Source: Catenovulum sp052056295 (GTDB taxonomy: Bacteria; Pseudomonadota; Gammaproteobacteria; Enterobacterales; Alteromonadaceae). From it: a DNA stretch of 64,000 bases. The position numbers and the translations under genes were made by a program. The stretch is taken from positions 310,001 through 374,000 of the forward strand of contig NZ_CP182494.1 in NCBI RefSeq assembly GCF_052056295.1, read 5' to 3'. Shown here one piece after another: positions 24,490-33,956 of the stretch (position 1 is its first letter; each line of letters opens with the position of its first letter). The notes beneath the pieces were generated by a model, which was not told where the DNA came from, ran no database searches, and saw only the letters and a program-made list of their open reading frames with translations.

Positions 24490-25281
24490 ATGCAAGCAGC
24501 TAGGAAAATGAAGGAATATTTAACACCTCGCCCACAACCAAAAGGCATAGATGTACTCTGTGGGTTAAAACATTTTGCCATTATTACTTACGCAGTACCC
24601 GCAGAGCGTTTTGCAGGTCTTTTCCCCGCGCGTTTTAAATTAGACACTGTGCAAATTAACGATCAGGCGTGTGGCCTAATATCAGTTGTGCCATTTATTG
24701 ATGTTGATTTTACCTCGGCGGTATTCCCCTTCCCTAAATTTACTATGGGCCAAACCAACTACCGGATATACATAATCGACAGTAAAACCAATGAACGCTG
24801 TGTATGGTTTTTAGGTACAACACTCGATTCGTGGACTTTAGCCGTACCAAGGTATTTATGGAACTTGCCTTGGCACGCAGGCAAAGTGAAATTTGACTGC
24901 GAGTTTGACCACAACACAGGCCTTTATCAAAAATACCAAATGCACACCCAAGCAGATTGGGCAGCAGCCAAAGTTGAATTAACCCAAACAGAGCAGGATA
25001 AATTTGATTTCAGCGGCTTTCCAGACACAGAATCCGCACTGGTGTATTTAACTCACCCACTCGCTGGGTTTTATTATCGACGAGACGGCAAACTCGGCAC
25101 TTATAGAGTGTGGCATAAAGAGCTAGCGGTGAAGCCAGCACAAGTAAAATCGGCCAATTTCCAGTTACTGAGCAAACTAAACTTAGTTACTCAAGCCGAA
25201 CAAAATCAGCCATACAGTGTACTGATTGAACCATTAAATGAGTTCACTATTTATTTGCCGCCTCAGGTGATAGAGGAATAA
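24490..25281 (+). CDS. DUF2071 / acetoacetate decarboxylase-like protein
   Basis: The 263-residue protein shows the pattern of DUF2071 (YqjF-like) proteins, which share the acetoacetate decarboxylase fold: YAVPAERFAGLFPARFKLD near the start, then NYRIYIIDSKTNERCVWFLGTTLDSW and LTHPLAGFYYRR. The family's reaction is not established and the decarboxylase Lys is not evident. AAAGG precedes the ATG. It is followed 8 bases later by a DUF418 membrane protein gene, so the two are likely co-transcribed. Confidence 0.7.
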   Translation: MQAARKMKEYLTPRPQPKGIDVLCGLKHFAIITYAVPAERFAGLFPARFKLDTVQINDQACGLISVVPFIDVDFTSAVFPFPKFTMGQTNYRIYIIDSKTNERCVWFLGTTLDSWTLAVPRYLWNLPWHAGKVKFDCEFDHNTGLYQKYQMHTQADWAAAKVELTQTEQDKFDFSGFPDTESALVYLTHPLAGFYYRRDGKLGTYRVWHKELAVKPAQVKSANFQLLSKLNLVTQAEQNQPYSVLIEPLNEFTIYLPPQVIEE

Positions 25282-25288
25282 AACCAAG

Positions 25289-26455
25289 ATGCGTATTCAA
25301 TCTATCGACCTTATTCGCGGTGTCGCCATTTTAGGCATTTTGTTAATGAACATTTATAGCCTTGGCATGTTGGAATTTGACTATGTGCTTTTATCACCTT
25401 CGCCGCTGTCCGATAAAATTGTTATTAGTCTAAATGCACTATTTTTTGATGGGCGTTTTCGTACCCTGCTGTGTTTGGTTTTTGGTGCTGGGCTAGCAAT
25501 TCAATATCACAAACTCAATAACGAGCAACAGAATTATCAAGCATTGATCAAAGCGCGACTGCATTGGTTATTGTTATTTGGCTTTTTGCATACAGTGTTT
25601 ATCTACGCTGGTGACATTTTATTTATGTATGCTGTAAGTGCTTTGTTTATTGTTGATAAATTATCACTAGCTGCAGAAGAAATGCGTAAAAAAGCACTTG
25701 TTTATATCTGTATTGGTTGGGTAATTGGTTTGTTGATAGCCTGTTTCGCCGCACTATTTCCTGATCAACAGGTGTTTTATCGCGACAGTGCTGAATATCT
25801 TGAAGCACACAATCTGTGGTACGGCAGTTATTTATTTCAAATTGAAATGCAGTTTTACGCTTGGTTAATTGGCCTTGCGGTTATACCAACCTTTTTCTTT
25901 TTACAAATTTCTGGCGTGATGTTGCTTGGTGGTTACTTGTATAAAACAGACTTTTTTACCCAAGGATTATCCGCCAAAACCATGTTAAAGCTCTGTGTTA
26001 TTGCAAGTTTAATTATTGGCTTGGATATTTATTTGCGCATGGTGAATGAGCATAGGTATTTTTTGTTATCGCATGAACTGGCAAATATTTCAGGCTTGTT
26101 TGTTGGGCTTGTGTACGCAAGCTTTCTAGTCAAGTTTGTGCAAGCCAATAGTGCTAAGGTTAAGCTAGGTCTGAACTGGCTCTCAAATGCTGGCAAACTA
26201 TCGTTAACTTTGTACTTAACACAATCAATCTGTATGGCTATTTTGTTGCGTTATATTATGCCAGAGTTTCACTTAACCGCGGTTCGAGTCGATTATCTGC
26301 TAATTGCTGCAGTGTTCATTGCCATTCAGTTGCTATGTACACAAATGTATTTTAAATGCTTTAACCAAGGGCCATTTGAATGGCTGTGGCGCAAGTTAAC
26401 TTTAACAACCCATAGGAAAGTACCGAAAAAAGCCGTCGAGGGTGAAACGGCTTAA
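25289..26455 (+). CDS. DUF418 (YeiB-like) membrane protein
   Basis: This 388-residue protein starts RIQSIDLIRGVAILGILLMNI, the signature of DUF418/YeiB proteins. It has about ten hydrophobic segments with the block GRFRTLLCLVFGAGLAIQY. The family is related to membrane acyltransferases, but no activity is proven for YeiB types. The late segment LSLTLYLTQSI fits the C-terminal DUF418 domain. It is 8 bases downstream of the DUF2071 gene. Confidence 0.82.
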   Translation: MRIQSIDLIRGVAILGILLMNIYSLGMLEFDYVLLSPSPLSDKIVISLNALFFDGRFRTLLCLVFGAGLAIQYHKLNNEQQNYQALIKARLHWLLLFGFLHTVFIYAGDILFMYAVSALFIVDKLSLAAEEMRKKALVYICIGWVIGLLIACFAALFPDQQVFYRDSAEYLEAHNLWYGSYLFQIEMQFYAWLIGLAVIPTFFFLQISGVMLLGGYLYKTDFFTQGLSAKTMLKLCVIASLIIGLDIYLRMVNEHRYFLLSHELANISGLFVGLVYASFLVKFVQANSAKVKLGLNWLSNAGKLSLTLYLTQSICMAILLRYIMPEFHLTAVRVDYLLIAAVFIAIQLLCTQMYFKCFNQGPFEWLWRKLTLTTHRKVPKKAVEGETA

Positions 26456-26516
26456 TGTTGTCCCGCGAGATCCCCAAATTTATTTAGCTTTAAAATAGAT
26501 AACAAGGAAAGTAAGA

Positions 26517-27020
26517 ATGATAGTTGAAGTAAACTCAGATTTGGTTGGGCATGTTGTAAATATACTGAATGATTCTTATCGAACCGGTCCGAGCTGGACA
26601 ACGGAAAAGCATTTGGTGGCAGGCCAGCGAGCAACAGCAAACACAATTACCAACGAAATTAACAAGCAATATAAGTACTTTCTGCTAAAAGACAAAGATC
26701 AGTATATTGGCTGTTTTAACCTCAAAAGACAGCAAAACACTATAGAGATCGGTGGGCTTGGAGTTGCTTGCAACCGGCAAAACTCTGGTTATGGAAAATA
26801 CCTTTTGAAAAAAGCAGAAGAAATATCCAGCAAGGTGCCTGATGTCAATAGACTAATCCTTAGTGTGCTTGAACCAAGGCTTGAGCTAATTGAGTTTTAT
26901 AAACGCCAAGGGTACAAAAGCACATCTATCAAATTCCCATTTCCACTCGATAGAGATGTTGGTGTACCGCTGGTTGATAATTTGCAGGTTATCGTGCTAG
27001 AAAAATTGTTAGTGAATTAA
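26517..27020 (+). CDS. GNAT-family N-acetyltransferase
   Basis: The 167-residue product has the GNAT acetyl-CoA loop as QNSGYGKYLLKKAEE (about 90-104), the preceding strand IEIGGLGVA and a late FYKRQGYK typical of motif B. It would acetylate a small molecule or a protein N terminus in the cytoplasm; the substrate is unknown. AAGGAAAG lies 5-12 bases before the ATG. It converges on the photolyase gene with a 12-base gap. Confidence 0.82.
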   Translation: MIVEVNSDLVGHVVNILNDSYRTGPSWTTEKHLVAGQRATANTITNEINKQYKYFLLKDKDQYIGCFNLKRQQNTIEIGGLGVACNRQNSGYGKYLLKKAEEISSKVPDVNRLILSVLEPRLELIEFYKRQGYKSTSIKFPFPLDRDVGVPLVDNLQVIVLEKLLVN

Positions 27021-27032
27021 ATAATTGTGCAA

Positions 27033-28619
27033 TTAGAGTTGATTTAAATTCGCCAACAAACTTTCAGCCCTTGCAAGAATTTGCTGTTGTTTGTCTTCGG
27101 TGTTTTTTTGCCAGTTGGCATAGACCATTTTATTGCGAGGGTTGGCACTAAAGCTCTGTTGGTGTTTTAACATAAAATGCCAATATAAGGCGTTAAGTGG
27201 GCAGGCATTATCACCAACCGATTGTTTAACCTGGTAATGACAACTATTGCAGTAGTCAGTCATTTTATTAATATAGTTGCCACTTGCGGCATAAGCTTTT
27301 GACCCCACTATACCACCGCCAGCAAACTGGCTCATGCCACGCGTATTCGGCAGCTCAACCCACTCGATGGCATCAATATAAATACCTAGGTACCAAGCAT
27401 CTACTTGGTCTGGGTTAATACCGGCAATTAAACAAAAGTTCCCGGTAACCATTAGCCTTTGAATATGATGGGCGTAAGCATATTCTAACGACTGTTCAAT
27501 TGCATGGCGCATACAGTTCATTTTGGTTTGCCCGTGCCAAAACCACTCGGGCAATTGATTATTCGCTTCAAGATAATTCATGCTCTGATAATGTGGCATA
27601 TTTGCCCAATAAATTCCTCTAACAAACTCGCGCCAGCCTAATATTTGGCGGATAAAACCTTCAACTTGCGCCAATTGAATATTCGAATTGTTATACGCTG
27701 CTAATGCCTTGTTTACGACTAACTGCGGACTGAGCATTTTACTGTTCAATGCAAATGACAAGCGTGAGTGGTACAAACTCCATTGTTTTTTATTGAGTAA
27801 ATTGTCTGCCCGGCAGGTCATTGCATCTTGAAAATAGCCAAACTTCGGCAAACAGTGTTGGCAAAAATAATCGAGTAATTGCAAAGCTTGTTGGCGGTTA
27901 ACCGGCCATAATAATTCTTTATCGGTTTGGCCAAAGGTTTTAACCTTATGGCGCTTAAGCCTTGCTAGAATATTTACCACTGAATTAGCAAAAATTAGAG
28001 GTTGTGGAATTGCAGCTAAATCTTGCGCTTTGAGTTTATTGCGATTGTCTGCATCAAAATTCCATTTGTCACCCAAAGGCTTTTCTCCGTCCATTAATAT
28101 ACAAAAGCGTTTGCGCATTTTGCGGTAAAAAGCTTCCATCCTATGGTGTTTACCAGCAGAAAAATATTTTCTTAATTCATCATCGGCAAGAAAAAAGTGC
28201 TCGGTTTGAAATTGTCGGCTGTCACAAGCGAGTTGTTTAGATAACTGCTCAAGTTGTTGCCTTAGTCTGTATTCATCGGGCAACTGATATTCAAATTGTT
28301 GTGCTTGGTAGTGATTAACTAAACTGACAACCAGGCCATTCAAACTTGGGTATTCGCAAGTTTGATCTATCGTTAAATGTAAAACCTTGTGTCCCGCCTT
28401 GCTTAAAGCGCTAGCAAAATTTTCCATCGCAGCAAAAAACGCGCAGACCTTTTGAATGTGGTGCATTACATAGTCGGTTTCTTGTTTAAGTTCGGCGATA
28501 ACATACAGCACAGAAGGGTCTTTTTGTTTATACCAAGAATGGTTGGCGTTTAGTTGATCACCTAATATTAAGCGCACTGTTTTTATACTGTTATCGGCAG
28601 GCAGATTTAAGTTGCTCAT
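27033..28619 (-). CDS. Fe-S cluster photolyase/cryptochrome (PhrB-type)
   Basis: The 528-residue protein begins VRLILGDQLNANHSW, the start of the deoxyribodipyrimidine photolyase-related (FeS-BCP) family. It has the long FAD-binding helical domain with GWREFVRGIYW. Candidate cluster Cys residues lie in TKMNCMRHA and in the C-terminal YCNSCHYQV ... NACPLN. Members repair (6-4) photoproducts with light or act as light sensors. The start shares ATGA with the stop of a 49-codon DUF2256 gene, a pairing often seen for this family. Confidence 0.9.
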   Translation of the reverse strand: MSNLNLPADNSIKTVRLILGDQLNANHSWYKQKDPSVLYVIAELKQETDYVMHHIQKVCAFFAAMENFASALSKAGHKVLHLTIDQTCEYPSLNGLVVSLVNHYQAQQFEYQLPDEYRLRQQLEQLSKQLACDSRQFQTEHFFLADDELRKYFSAGKHHRMEAFYRKMRKRFCILMDGEKPLGDKWNFDADNRNKLKAQDLAAIPQPLIFANSVVNILARLKRHKVKTFGQTDKELLWPVNRQQALQLLDYFCQHCLPKFGYFQDAMTCRADNLLNKKQWSLYHSRLSFALNSKMLSPQLVVNKALAAYNNSNIQLAQVEGFIRQILGWREFVRGIYWANMPHYQSMNYLEANNQLPEWFWHGQTKMNCMRHAIEQSLEYAYAHHIQRLMVTGNFCLIAGINPDQVDAWYLGIYIDAIEWVELPNTRGMSQFAGGGIVGSKAYAASGNYINKMTDYCNSCHYQVKQSVGDNACPLNALYWHFMLKHQQSFSANPRNKMVYANWQKNTEDKQQQILARAESLLANLNQL

Positions 28620-28765
28620 ACCCTTGCCTCACTCCGACAACGTTTGGAACAATACTTCACCTGCTGCCAGTTATTTGCCCACTTTTTTCGCCAAGTAAAT
28701 TCTAGTAAACAAACTGGGCACAACTTAGTAGGCAAATGGCATTTGTTACCTTTAAAACTATTCAT
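28616..28765 (-). CDS. DUF2256 small zinc-finger-like protein
   Basis: Translating the minus strand from the ATG at 28765 gives 49 residues with the DUF2256 pattern: KCHLPTKLCPVCLLEFTWRKK and later WQQVKYCSKRCRSEA. Its paired CPVC and CSKRC suggest a small zinc site. Function is unknown, but such genes often sit directly before Fe-S photolyase genes. AAGAG lies about 9 bases before the ATG, and the stop overlaps the photolyase ATG by 4 bases. It is short enough to be missed by length cut-offs. Confidence 0.85.
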   Translation of the reverse strand: MNSFKGNKCHLPTKLCPVCLLEFTWRKKWANNWQQVKYCSKRCRSEARV

Positions 28766-28780
28766 TCAATATCACTCTTG

Positions 28781-28828
28781 AAAAAAGCCTGTTTGGGCTT
28801 GCCTTGTGCAGACAAGCCCGAACAGGCT
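28781..28828 (-). terminator. Rho-independent terminator or leader attenuator
   Basis: AGCCTGTTTGGGCTTG (28786-28801) pairs along 16 bases with 28813-28828, with one G-T pair and an 11-base loop. On the minus strand it is followed by a run of Ts (28786-28781). It would end the Dabb-gene transcript. It also stands only 15 bases before the DUF2256 start, so any photolyase promoter upstream must read through it. Confidence 0.8.
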
Positions 28829-28853
28829 AAAAGCAGAACCACAGTCCTTGTTG

Positions 28854-28869
28854 TGTAGTTATAACTACA
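28854..28869. promoter_or_regulatory. Perfect palindrome TGTAGTTATAACTACA, candidate operator
   Basis: This is a perfect 16-base palindrome between the Dabb gene and the terminator-like hairpin, upstream of the DUF2256-photolyase pair. Its central TATAAC could be a -10 element on the minus strand. Photolyase genes are often controlled by light-responsive repressors, but no such gene is in view. Confidence 0.4.
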
Positions 28870-28919
28870 AACTGTGATACGAATGATTGTTGATGTTGGA
28901 TTAGTCCAATTTAAATAGG

Positions 28920-29324
28920 TTAAACCGCAACTGAGTCGTACACCTCGACCTTTTGCCAAAGGTGGCTACAATTTTCAACAAAAGCTTGATGGATTGGATG
29001 CGATTGATAGATTTTTTCATCTTCTACATTTTCAAACATCAGTAGTTCAGAAACTTGGTAACTATTCACTACAACTTCGCGTTGTTCAGTGCTTGCCGGT
29101 ACACCTATATGTATGGCTTTTACTTGTTCAATTTGCCCTAGTGTTTTTAGTCCTTCTACTAACTTGCTGCGGTCTTCAATAGAATCCGGATTTTTCAACC
29201 AGAAAAAGACGGTATGAGAAATTTTTGGTAAAGACATTTGCTCTTCCTTGGAACAGGCTGATAGCGTTGTTGCCGCAACAGCAGTGGCCGCGGTTGTTTG
29301 AATAAATTGTCTACGTGTAGGCAT
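28920..29324 (-). CDS. Dabb (stress-responsive A/B barrel) lipoprotein with Tat signal
   Basis: The 134-residue product starts with a twin-arginine signal (TRRQFIQT) and a lipobox-like LSAC at 21-24. A Dabb domain follows (ISHTVFFWLK near residue 35, late HPIHQAFVE). Dabb domains are ferredoxin-like barrels that usually dimerise and act as small enzymes or stress proteins. Export by Tat suggests folding before export. The end is followed by a strong hairpin terminator at 28781-28828. Confidence 0.82.
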   Translation of the reverse strand: MPTRRQFIQTTAATAVAATTLSACSKEEQMSLPKISHTVFFWLKNPDSIEDRSKLVEGLKTLGQIEQVKAIHIGVPASTEQREVVVNSYQVSELLMFENVEDEKIYQSHPIHQAFVENCSHLWQKVEVYDSVAV

Positions 29325-29403
29325 AGTTTTTGTTCTGTTTTTGGAATTTAGCTATCAAGATATCATTAATGAAAACATTTACAATGATTGTGTCGTAATA
29401 TTC

Positions 29404-30471
29404 TTAATTTTGTTTGATTAGATTCTCAACACTTAAAACGGGTGGGTTTGGATTATTGCTACTCAAGATAAATTTCGAATAATCAGCTTGTTGCCATTTA
29501 TGTTGTTTGATAAAGGGTGAAAACTGCGCGACATTGACCGCATCAATCAATTCAAATTGATAGTCTTTTTTTAGGCTCGTTTGTTGACGATCTTTTTCAA
29601 TAATATTGATTAGCGCCTGCGCGCCCATTAAAAAATGTCCGCCAATTAATGCGGTTATTTTGCCAGTTTTAATTTGTTCTACAGCTTCAGGTAGCCAATC
29701 AAAAGCACCTATATACCATTTTTTACCACTGGTAGATTTACCACTCTGCAAATTAACTTCTAATGCCATCTGCGCGCTTGCACACCAAAAAATATCTGTG
29801 TCAGGGTAGCGGCTTAATACTCTGCTAAATCTTTGGCTTAGCACAGCCTGCGAAAACTGCATTGGGAACACTTGGTTAAGTAAAACTTTGTTAGTTTGGC
29901 GTAGATACATTCTTAAACCATCTTCACGCCCGCTTGATACTCTGTCGTAAACGCCGCCTAGTCCTGTAAGCTGAGCTACTTTTTCTGCATTGTCTTTGGT
30001 AAATTCTTGATGCAATTTTTCGGTTAATTTAGCGCCCGCTTTTTTTTGGTCGTATTCAATTTCATCTAACCAAAATTTAAACGTTTGTTGTGGACGTTTT
30101 AATAATTCAGCCTCTTTACCTTCAAAGACGCGTTCTAGTGTTATAAAAGGAATTTTTGCCCGCTCTAAAGTTTCAAAAACCAGTTGGCTTGAGCCTTGAA
30201 ACGGTCGAAATACTACATAGTCGGGTTTACGTTCACGTGCGGCGACCTCTGTCATTTTTTCTGCCAGCGTGAATCTATTATTGGAAACGTGATAAATTTC
30301 AACTTCAATTTGCTGTTGTTTGCCGACGGCTTTAACAACATCAGCCACCCAATACCAAAATTGGTGTTCTTCGTAATCCGGTAATACGTAAACAACGTTC
30401 AGCGCACTTAGATTACAGCTAATTAACAAGCAGAATAGGCCAATAAAGTAGCTTAAAAAAGGTTTTTTCAT
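29404..30471 (-). CDS. Periplasmic sugar-binding-like protein (Peripla_BP_4 type)
   Basis: This 355-residue protein has a signal peptide (about 1-22) and then NVVYVLPDYEEHQFWYWVADVVKAV, the opening of type I periplasmic binding proteins such as LuxP and ribose-binding protein. FGG-like ALIGGHFLMGAQALI lies near the end. No ABC transporter genes are adjacent, so it may serve a sensor protein, as LuxP-like proteins do, or a distant transporter. The ligand is unknown. Confidence 0.75.
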   Translation of the reverse strand: MKKPFLSYFIGLFCLLISCNLSALNVVYVLPDYEEHQFWYWVADVVKAVGKQQQIEVEIYHVSNNRFTLAEKMTEVAARERKPDYVVFRPFQGSSQLVFETLERAKIPFITLERVFEGKEAELLKRPQQTFKFWLDEIEYDQKKAGAKLTEKLHQEFTKDNAEKVAQLTGLGGVYDRVSSGREDGLRMYLRQTNKVLLNQVFPMQFSQAVLSQRFSRVLSRYPDTDIFWCASAQMALEVNLQSGKSTSGKKWYIGAFDWLPEAVEQIKTGKITALIGGHFLMGAQALINIIEKDRQQTSLKKDYQFELIDAVNVAQFSPFIKQHKWQQADYSKFILSSNNPNPPVLSVENLIKQN

Positions 30472-30530
30472 TTACTCGCTCGGCTCAAATGAATATTAAA
30501 TTTATAGTTCAAATAGGCCAAAAGTAAAGT

Positions 30531-32027
30531 TTATTGGCTGACTTCGCCTTCTTTGCTAATGGTCACTCGACCTTGTGTCCAATCGGCCAACATATCTTGC
30601 CAAGCACTTGAATCCCAGTTGTAGCTATCAGCCAATCTAATTGCAGTTCGCATGTGTTTCAGTGCCAAAGGTAAGTTTCTTGATGGTTTGTTTTTAAAAT
30701 AAAGTGCGTTTAAAAACTCATAGTCAGGATCTTTATTCGCAAGTTTTTTAAGCTTATTTAAACGTGTTTTTGCTAATTTAAAGTTATGTAAGTTTTTGTC
30801 TTTTGACGTTAAATTTATTTCCGTTAACTTCAACTGGGCAGGTATTAAAGATTCACTTTGCTGATACCACAAGTAGGCTTTGTGTGTGTCATGCGCTACC
30901 CAAGGGCTAAATTGATTTATTTGTGCGACATGAAAAGCGGCTTTTTCATGGCCGTATTGTGCGGCGGTAAATAACCAGTTTATCCCCTGTTCGACATTAA
31001 TTTGTTGCCGGTATAAAGCCAACCCCAGTTCATATTGCGCAGCAACCATATGTTGCTTTGCAAGCTCTGTTAGTATGTCTATTTCTTCGGTTGGATGTTT
31101 TTTTGCCCAAGAAAAATTGGCCAGCATCATGGCGAGTTCAAATTGTCCATCGGCACTTTTATCTTTACGCAACTTAGCTGCTTGGCGCTTAATTTTGGTA
31201 TATAAACGCGGAAATTTATCCATCATTTTAAAACTGTCGTATCTAGCTACACCTAAAGATGCGCGTTGGACAAAATTAACCGGCGATTCGGCATAAGTTG
31301 CTGGTTCTAACTGTGTTGTTTTAAGCGCTGCCATTGCTCTGTCTATTCGACCAAGTTGATTAAAGGGCATTAAATCACGTAGGCTTCCGTCTGCAGCTAA
31401 GTAATAATCAACCAAAGCTAAATACGGCGCATTCATCAATTTGTCGCTTTTGGCTGCGGCGTTAAGTCGTTGTTGATTCATTTTGTTCCAGTTAAAACCC
31501 ACCCCATCGCTGTCTTCCATATCAAACTCGATGTCTGCTAGTACTTCATCGAACTCATCAGCAAAGGCATTTTCATCGTCAGCGGTTAAACTCTGTGAAA
31601 CAACTATTTGTGTCGTTAAACGTTCGGGCGTGATAGTCGGATAGTATTTTTGTTTAATGCTCTTTTGGCCAAATATTTTTTGGTAGTGAGCCGCTTGTTG
31701 TTGAATGATTTTTTGTTGCTTAGGATCGAACATAGCCAAAATATCTTGGTACATTTTGTCTGCATCTTGAAAATTCTGCTCTGCAGCTAAATAAAACCAT
31801 ACCGCAGCTTGTCCTTCGTTTGCTGCTTGCCCTAAGCCATTATAAGCCATCACAGCTAATTGATAATAAGCATGCGCGTTGCCAAGTTGAGCGCTTCGGC
31901 TGTATTCTTCATAAGCGTTTGTGTAGTTTTTTTCTGCAAAATAGACTGAGCCTTTTAATACGCTTGCTTGGCTACCGGTGGCAGTAAAAATTAAACTAAC
32001 TAGCAGAAATTGAATGAATTTTGCCAT
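30531..32027 (-). CDS. Exported SEL1/TPR-like repeat protein
   Basis: The 498-residue protein has a signal peptide ending near SQA (about 1-21), then SEL1-type helical repeats: YTNAYEEYSRSAQLGNAHAYYQLAVMAYNGLG and, later, AAQYELGLALYRQQINVEQGINWLFTAAQYGHEKAAFHVA. Such solenoids mediate protein contacts in the periplasm. An acidic insert sits near residues 160-185. It is transcribed away from the pectate lyase gene, and nothing ties it to a pathway. Confidence 0.75.
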   Translation of the reverse strand: MAKFIQFLLVSLIFTATGSQASVLKGSVYFAEKNYTNAYEEYSRSAQLGNAHAYYQLAVMAYNGLGQAANEGQAAVWFYLAAEQNFQDADKMYQDILAMFDPKQQKIIQQQAAHYQKIFGQKSIKQKYYPTITPERLTTQIVVSQSLTADDENAFADEFDEVLADIEFDMEDSDGVGFNWNKMNQQRLNAAAKSDKLMNAPYLALVDYYLAADGSLRDLMPFNQLGRIDRAMAALKTTQLEPATYAESPVNFVQRASLGVARYDSFKMMDKFPRLYTKIKRQAAKLRKDKSADGQFELAMMLANFSWAKKHPTEEIDILTELAKQHMVAAQYELGLALYRQQINVEQGINWLFTAAQYGHEKAAFHVAQINQFSPWVAHDTHKAYLWYQQSESLIPAQLKLTEINLTSKDKNLHNFKLAKTRLNKLKKLANKDPDYEFLNALYFKNKPSRNLPLALKHMRTAIRLADSYNWDSSAWQDMLADWTQGRVTISKEGEVSQ

Positions 32028-32178
32028 TCCTTGGTGATCCTAGATATTGATATTCTTGCATAATATGCCTAAGCGGCCATCTCACACAAGCATAAAAAAC
32101 ATTTTACAAATTTAACATGTCATTTATATTGGTAGCCACAAACGAATCAAAACAATTCCAATTGATCGGAGAAATATA

Positions 32179-33795
32179 GTGCACAAAACTCTCTTGAGCG
32201 GTTTAATCGCTGCGATATGCTTAGCTGGCTGTAAATCTGTCAGTGTAGACATTGATGCTCCAAGCAGTACCAGTGACAATATTCATGCTGAATTAACCAT
32301 AGAAGAAATGACCACTGGCTTGTGCCAATACGATGGCCAAGTGGACGATAAACATTTAGGTTTTAATGGCATTGGTTTTATCGATACAGTTAACCAAGTG
32401 GGTGCACAAATTAGTTGGCAGGTTGAGCTTAAACAAGCTGACGATTATATTTTTATGGCTAGGTTTGCCACCGGTAGCAGTCGTTCGGGTAAATTAACAG
32501 TAACAAATTTAGCCACCGGTGCAGAGCAAAGCGCAACATATCAGTTTATTAGCACAACTGATTGGGATAACTGGCAGCAAGAAAGCCAGCAGCTGACCTT
32601 GGACAAAGGTTTATATTCAATCGTATTAACTGCTGAAACAGATGCAGGTTTACCTAACATTGACTCACTCACCATAAAAGGTGGTGATATCGTTGCAAAT
32701 GCGTGTGATGTTCACTCTGGACCGTTATTAAACCAACAAGGTAACCCTGTTTATGGCGAGCTAGATAATTATCAGGATTGGTTAGCAGACCAAGGTAGTG
32801 AGCAAGAAAAAATTTCTGATGATAAACAAATTGCCGATAATATTTTAACTTGGCAAATGCCCCATGGCGGTTTTTACAAATACGGTGTAAGTAAATATCA
32901 AACGCCGTGGAATGGTTCTGATGCGCGCTCGGGCTGGGTTGGCAATGGCATTGAGCTGGGCACAATTGACAATGATGCAACCGTTTCTGAAATTTTGTTT
33001 TTAGCCGACGTTTATCAAAGAACTGGCGACATAAAATATCGTGATGGTGCGCGTGCAGCAGTCGACTTTTTATTAACCATGCAAACATCAACTGGTGGTT
33101 GGCCACAAGTTTATCCTGCACGTGGCGGCAGCTCTTATTCTGATCACGTGACCTTTAACGATGATGCTATGGCGCGTGTATTAATTTTATTAGATAAAGC
33201 CCAGCGCCAAGAAGCACCATTAAATAACGACCTACTCACTTCTAGCCAAATTGAGCAAATTGATTTATCCATTAAACAGGGTGTAAATTTCATTTTAAAA
33301 GCGCAAATCATCCAAGATGGTAAATTAACTGTGTGGTGTGCACAGCACGGTGTTGACGATTATTTACCTAAACCGGCGCGTTCGTATGAACTTGCGTCAA
33401 AAAGCGGTAAAGAATCTGTGTTGGTCGCAGCGTTTTTAATGACACGTCCACAAAGTGATGCGGTAGAAATGGCTGTAAAGTCTGCACTTGCTTGGTATAA
33501 AGATCCGCAAGTACAAGTTGCTGATACTACTTATATAAGTCGACCAAAGAGCAGCAGCGACGACAACTATAATCCAATTCAAACCCAAGCTGGCAGCACT
33601 ATGTGGTATCGCTTTTATGATGTTGACGCCAATACCGGCTTTTTCAGTGGCCGCTCTGCAAGCGATAACCCGCCAGGCGCAGGCAAGGTGTACGACATTA
33701 TGCAAGTTGAACCTGAGCGTCGTTACGGTTATCAATGGGGTGGCAACTACGGTACTAAGTTAATTAATTATGCCAATAGTGTTGGTTACTACTAA
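32179..33795 (+). CDS. pelA: Pectate lyase, PL10 family, lipoprotein
   Basis: The 538-residue product starts at GTG 32179 behind CGGAGAA and has a lipobox LAGC at about 15-18, so it is probably anchored in the outer membrane. Residues about 35-170 resemble a CBM35-type carbohydrate-binding module. The catalytic part shows GIELGTIDNDATVSEI, GGWPQVYP, TFNDDAMARVL and the PARSYELAS segment that holds the family's catalytic Arg. PL10 enzymes cleave polygalacturonate by beta-elimination using calcium. No other pectin genes are nearby, so it is a solitary polysaccharide-degrading gene. Confidence 0.92.
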   Translation: MHKTLLSGLIAAICLAGCKSVSVDIDAPSSTSDNIHAELTIEEMTTGLCQYDGQVDDKHLGFNGIGFIDTVNQVGAQISWQVELKQADDYIFMARFATGSSRSGKLTVTNLATGAEQSATYQFISTTDWDNWQQESQQLTLDKGLYSIVLTAETDAGLPNIDSLTIKGGDIVANACDVHSGPLLNQQGNPVYGELDNYQDWLADQGSEQEKISDDKQIADNILTWQMPHGGFYKYGVSKYQTPWNGSDARSGWVGNGIELGTIDNDATVSEILFLADVYQRTGDIKYRDGARAAVDFLLTMQTSTGGWPQVYPARGGSSYSDHVTFNDDAMARVLILLDKAQRQEAPLNNDLLTSSQIEQIDLSIKQGVNFILKAQIIQDGKLTVWCAQHGVDDYLPKPARSYELASKSGKESVLVAAFLMTRPQSDAVEMAVKSALAWYKDPQVQVADTTYISRPKSSSDDNYNPIQTQAGSTMWYRFYDVDANTGFFSGRSASDNPPGAGKVYDIMQVEPERRYGYQWGGNYGTKLINYANSVGYY

Positions 33796-33835
33796 CTGTT
33801 AACTAGTCATAAGTAATTGAACATCCAACTTATTG

Positions 33836-33866
33836 CGTGGCTAAACTTGTATTAGCCACGTATTTT
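33836..33866 (+). terminator. Rho-independent terminator after pelA
   Basis: CGTGGCTAA (33836-33844) and TTAGCCACG (33852-33860) form a perfect 9-base-pair stem with a 7-base loop, followed by TATTTTC. It lies 40 bases after the pelA stop. Confidence 0.75.
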
Positions 33867-33956
33867 CACCAAGCTATTCCCCTACTTTTTCCACCTTTTA
33901 CATCTTTGTTTGCAAGCGTATACTCATTTTAACAATTGATTTTTGAGGAGTTCACT

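Noticed and set aside
32669..33121. 150-codon minus-strand frame inside pelA
   Set aside because: It is antisense to a well-conserved lyase domain and rich in His/Gln of the kind produced by reading such a gene backwards.
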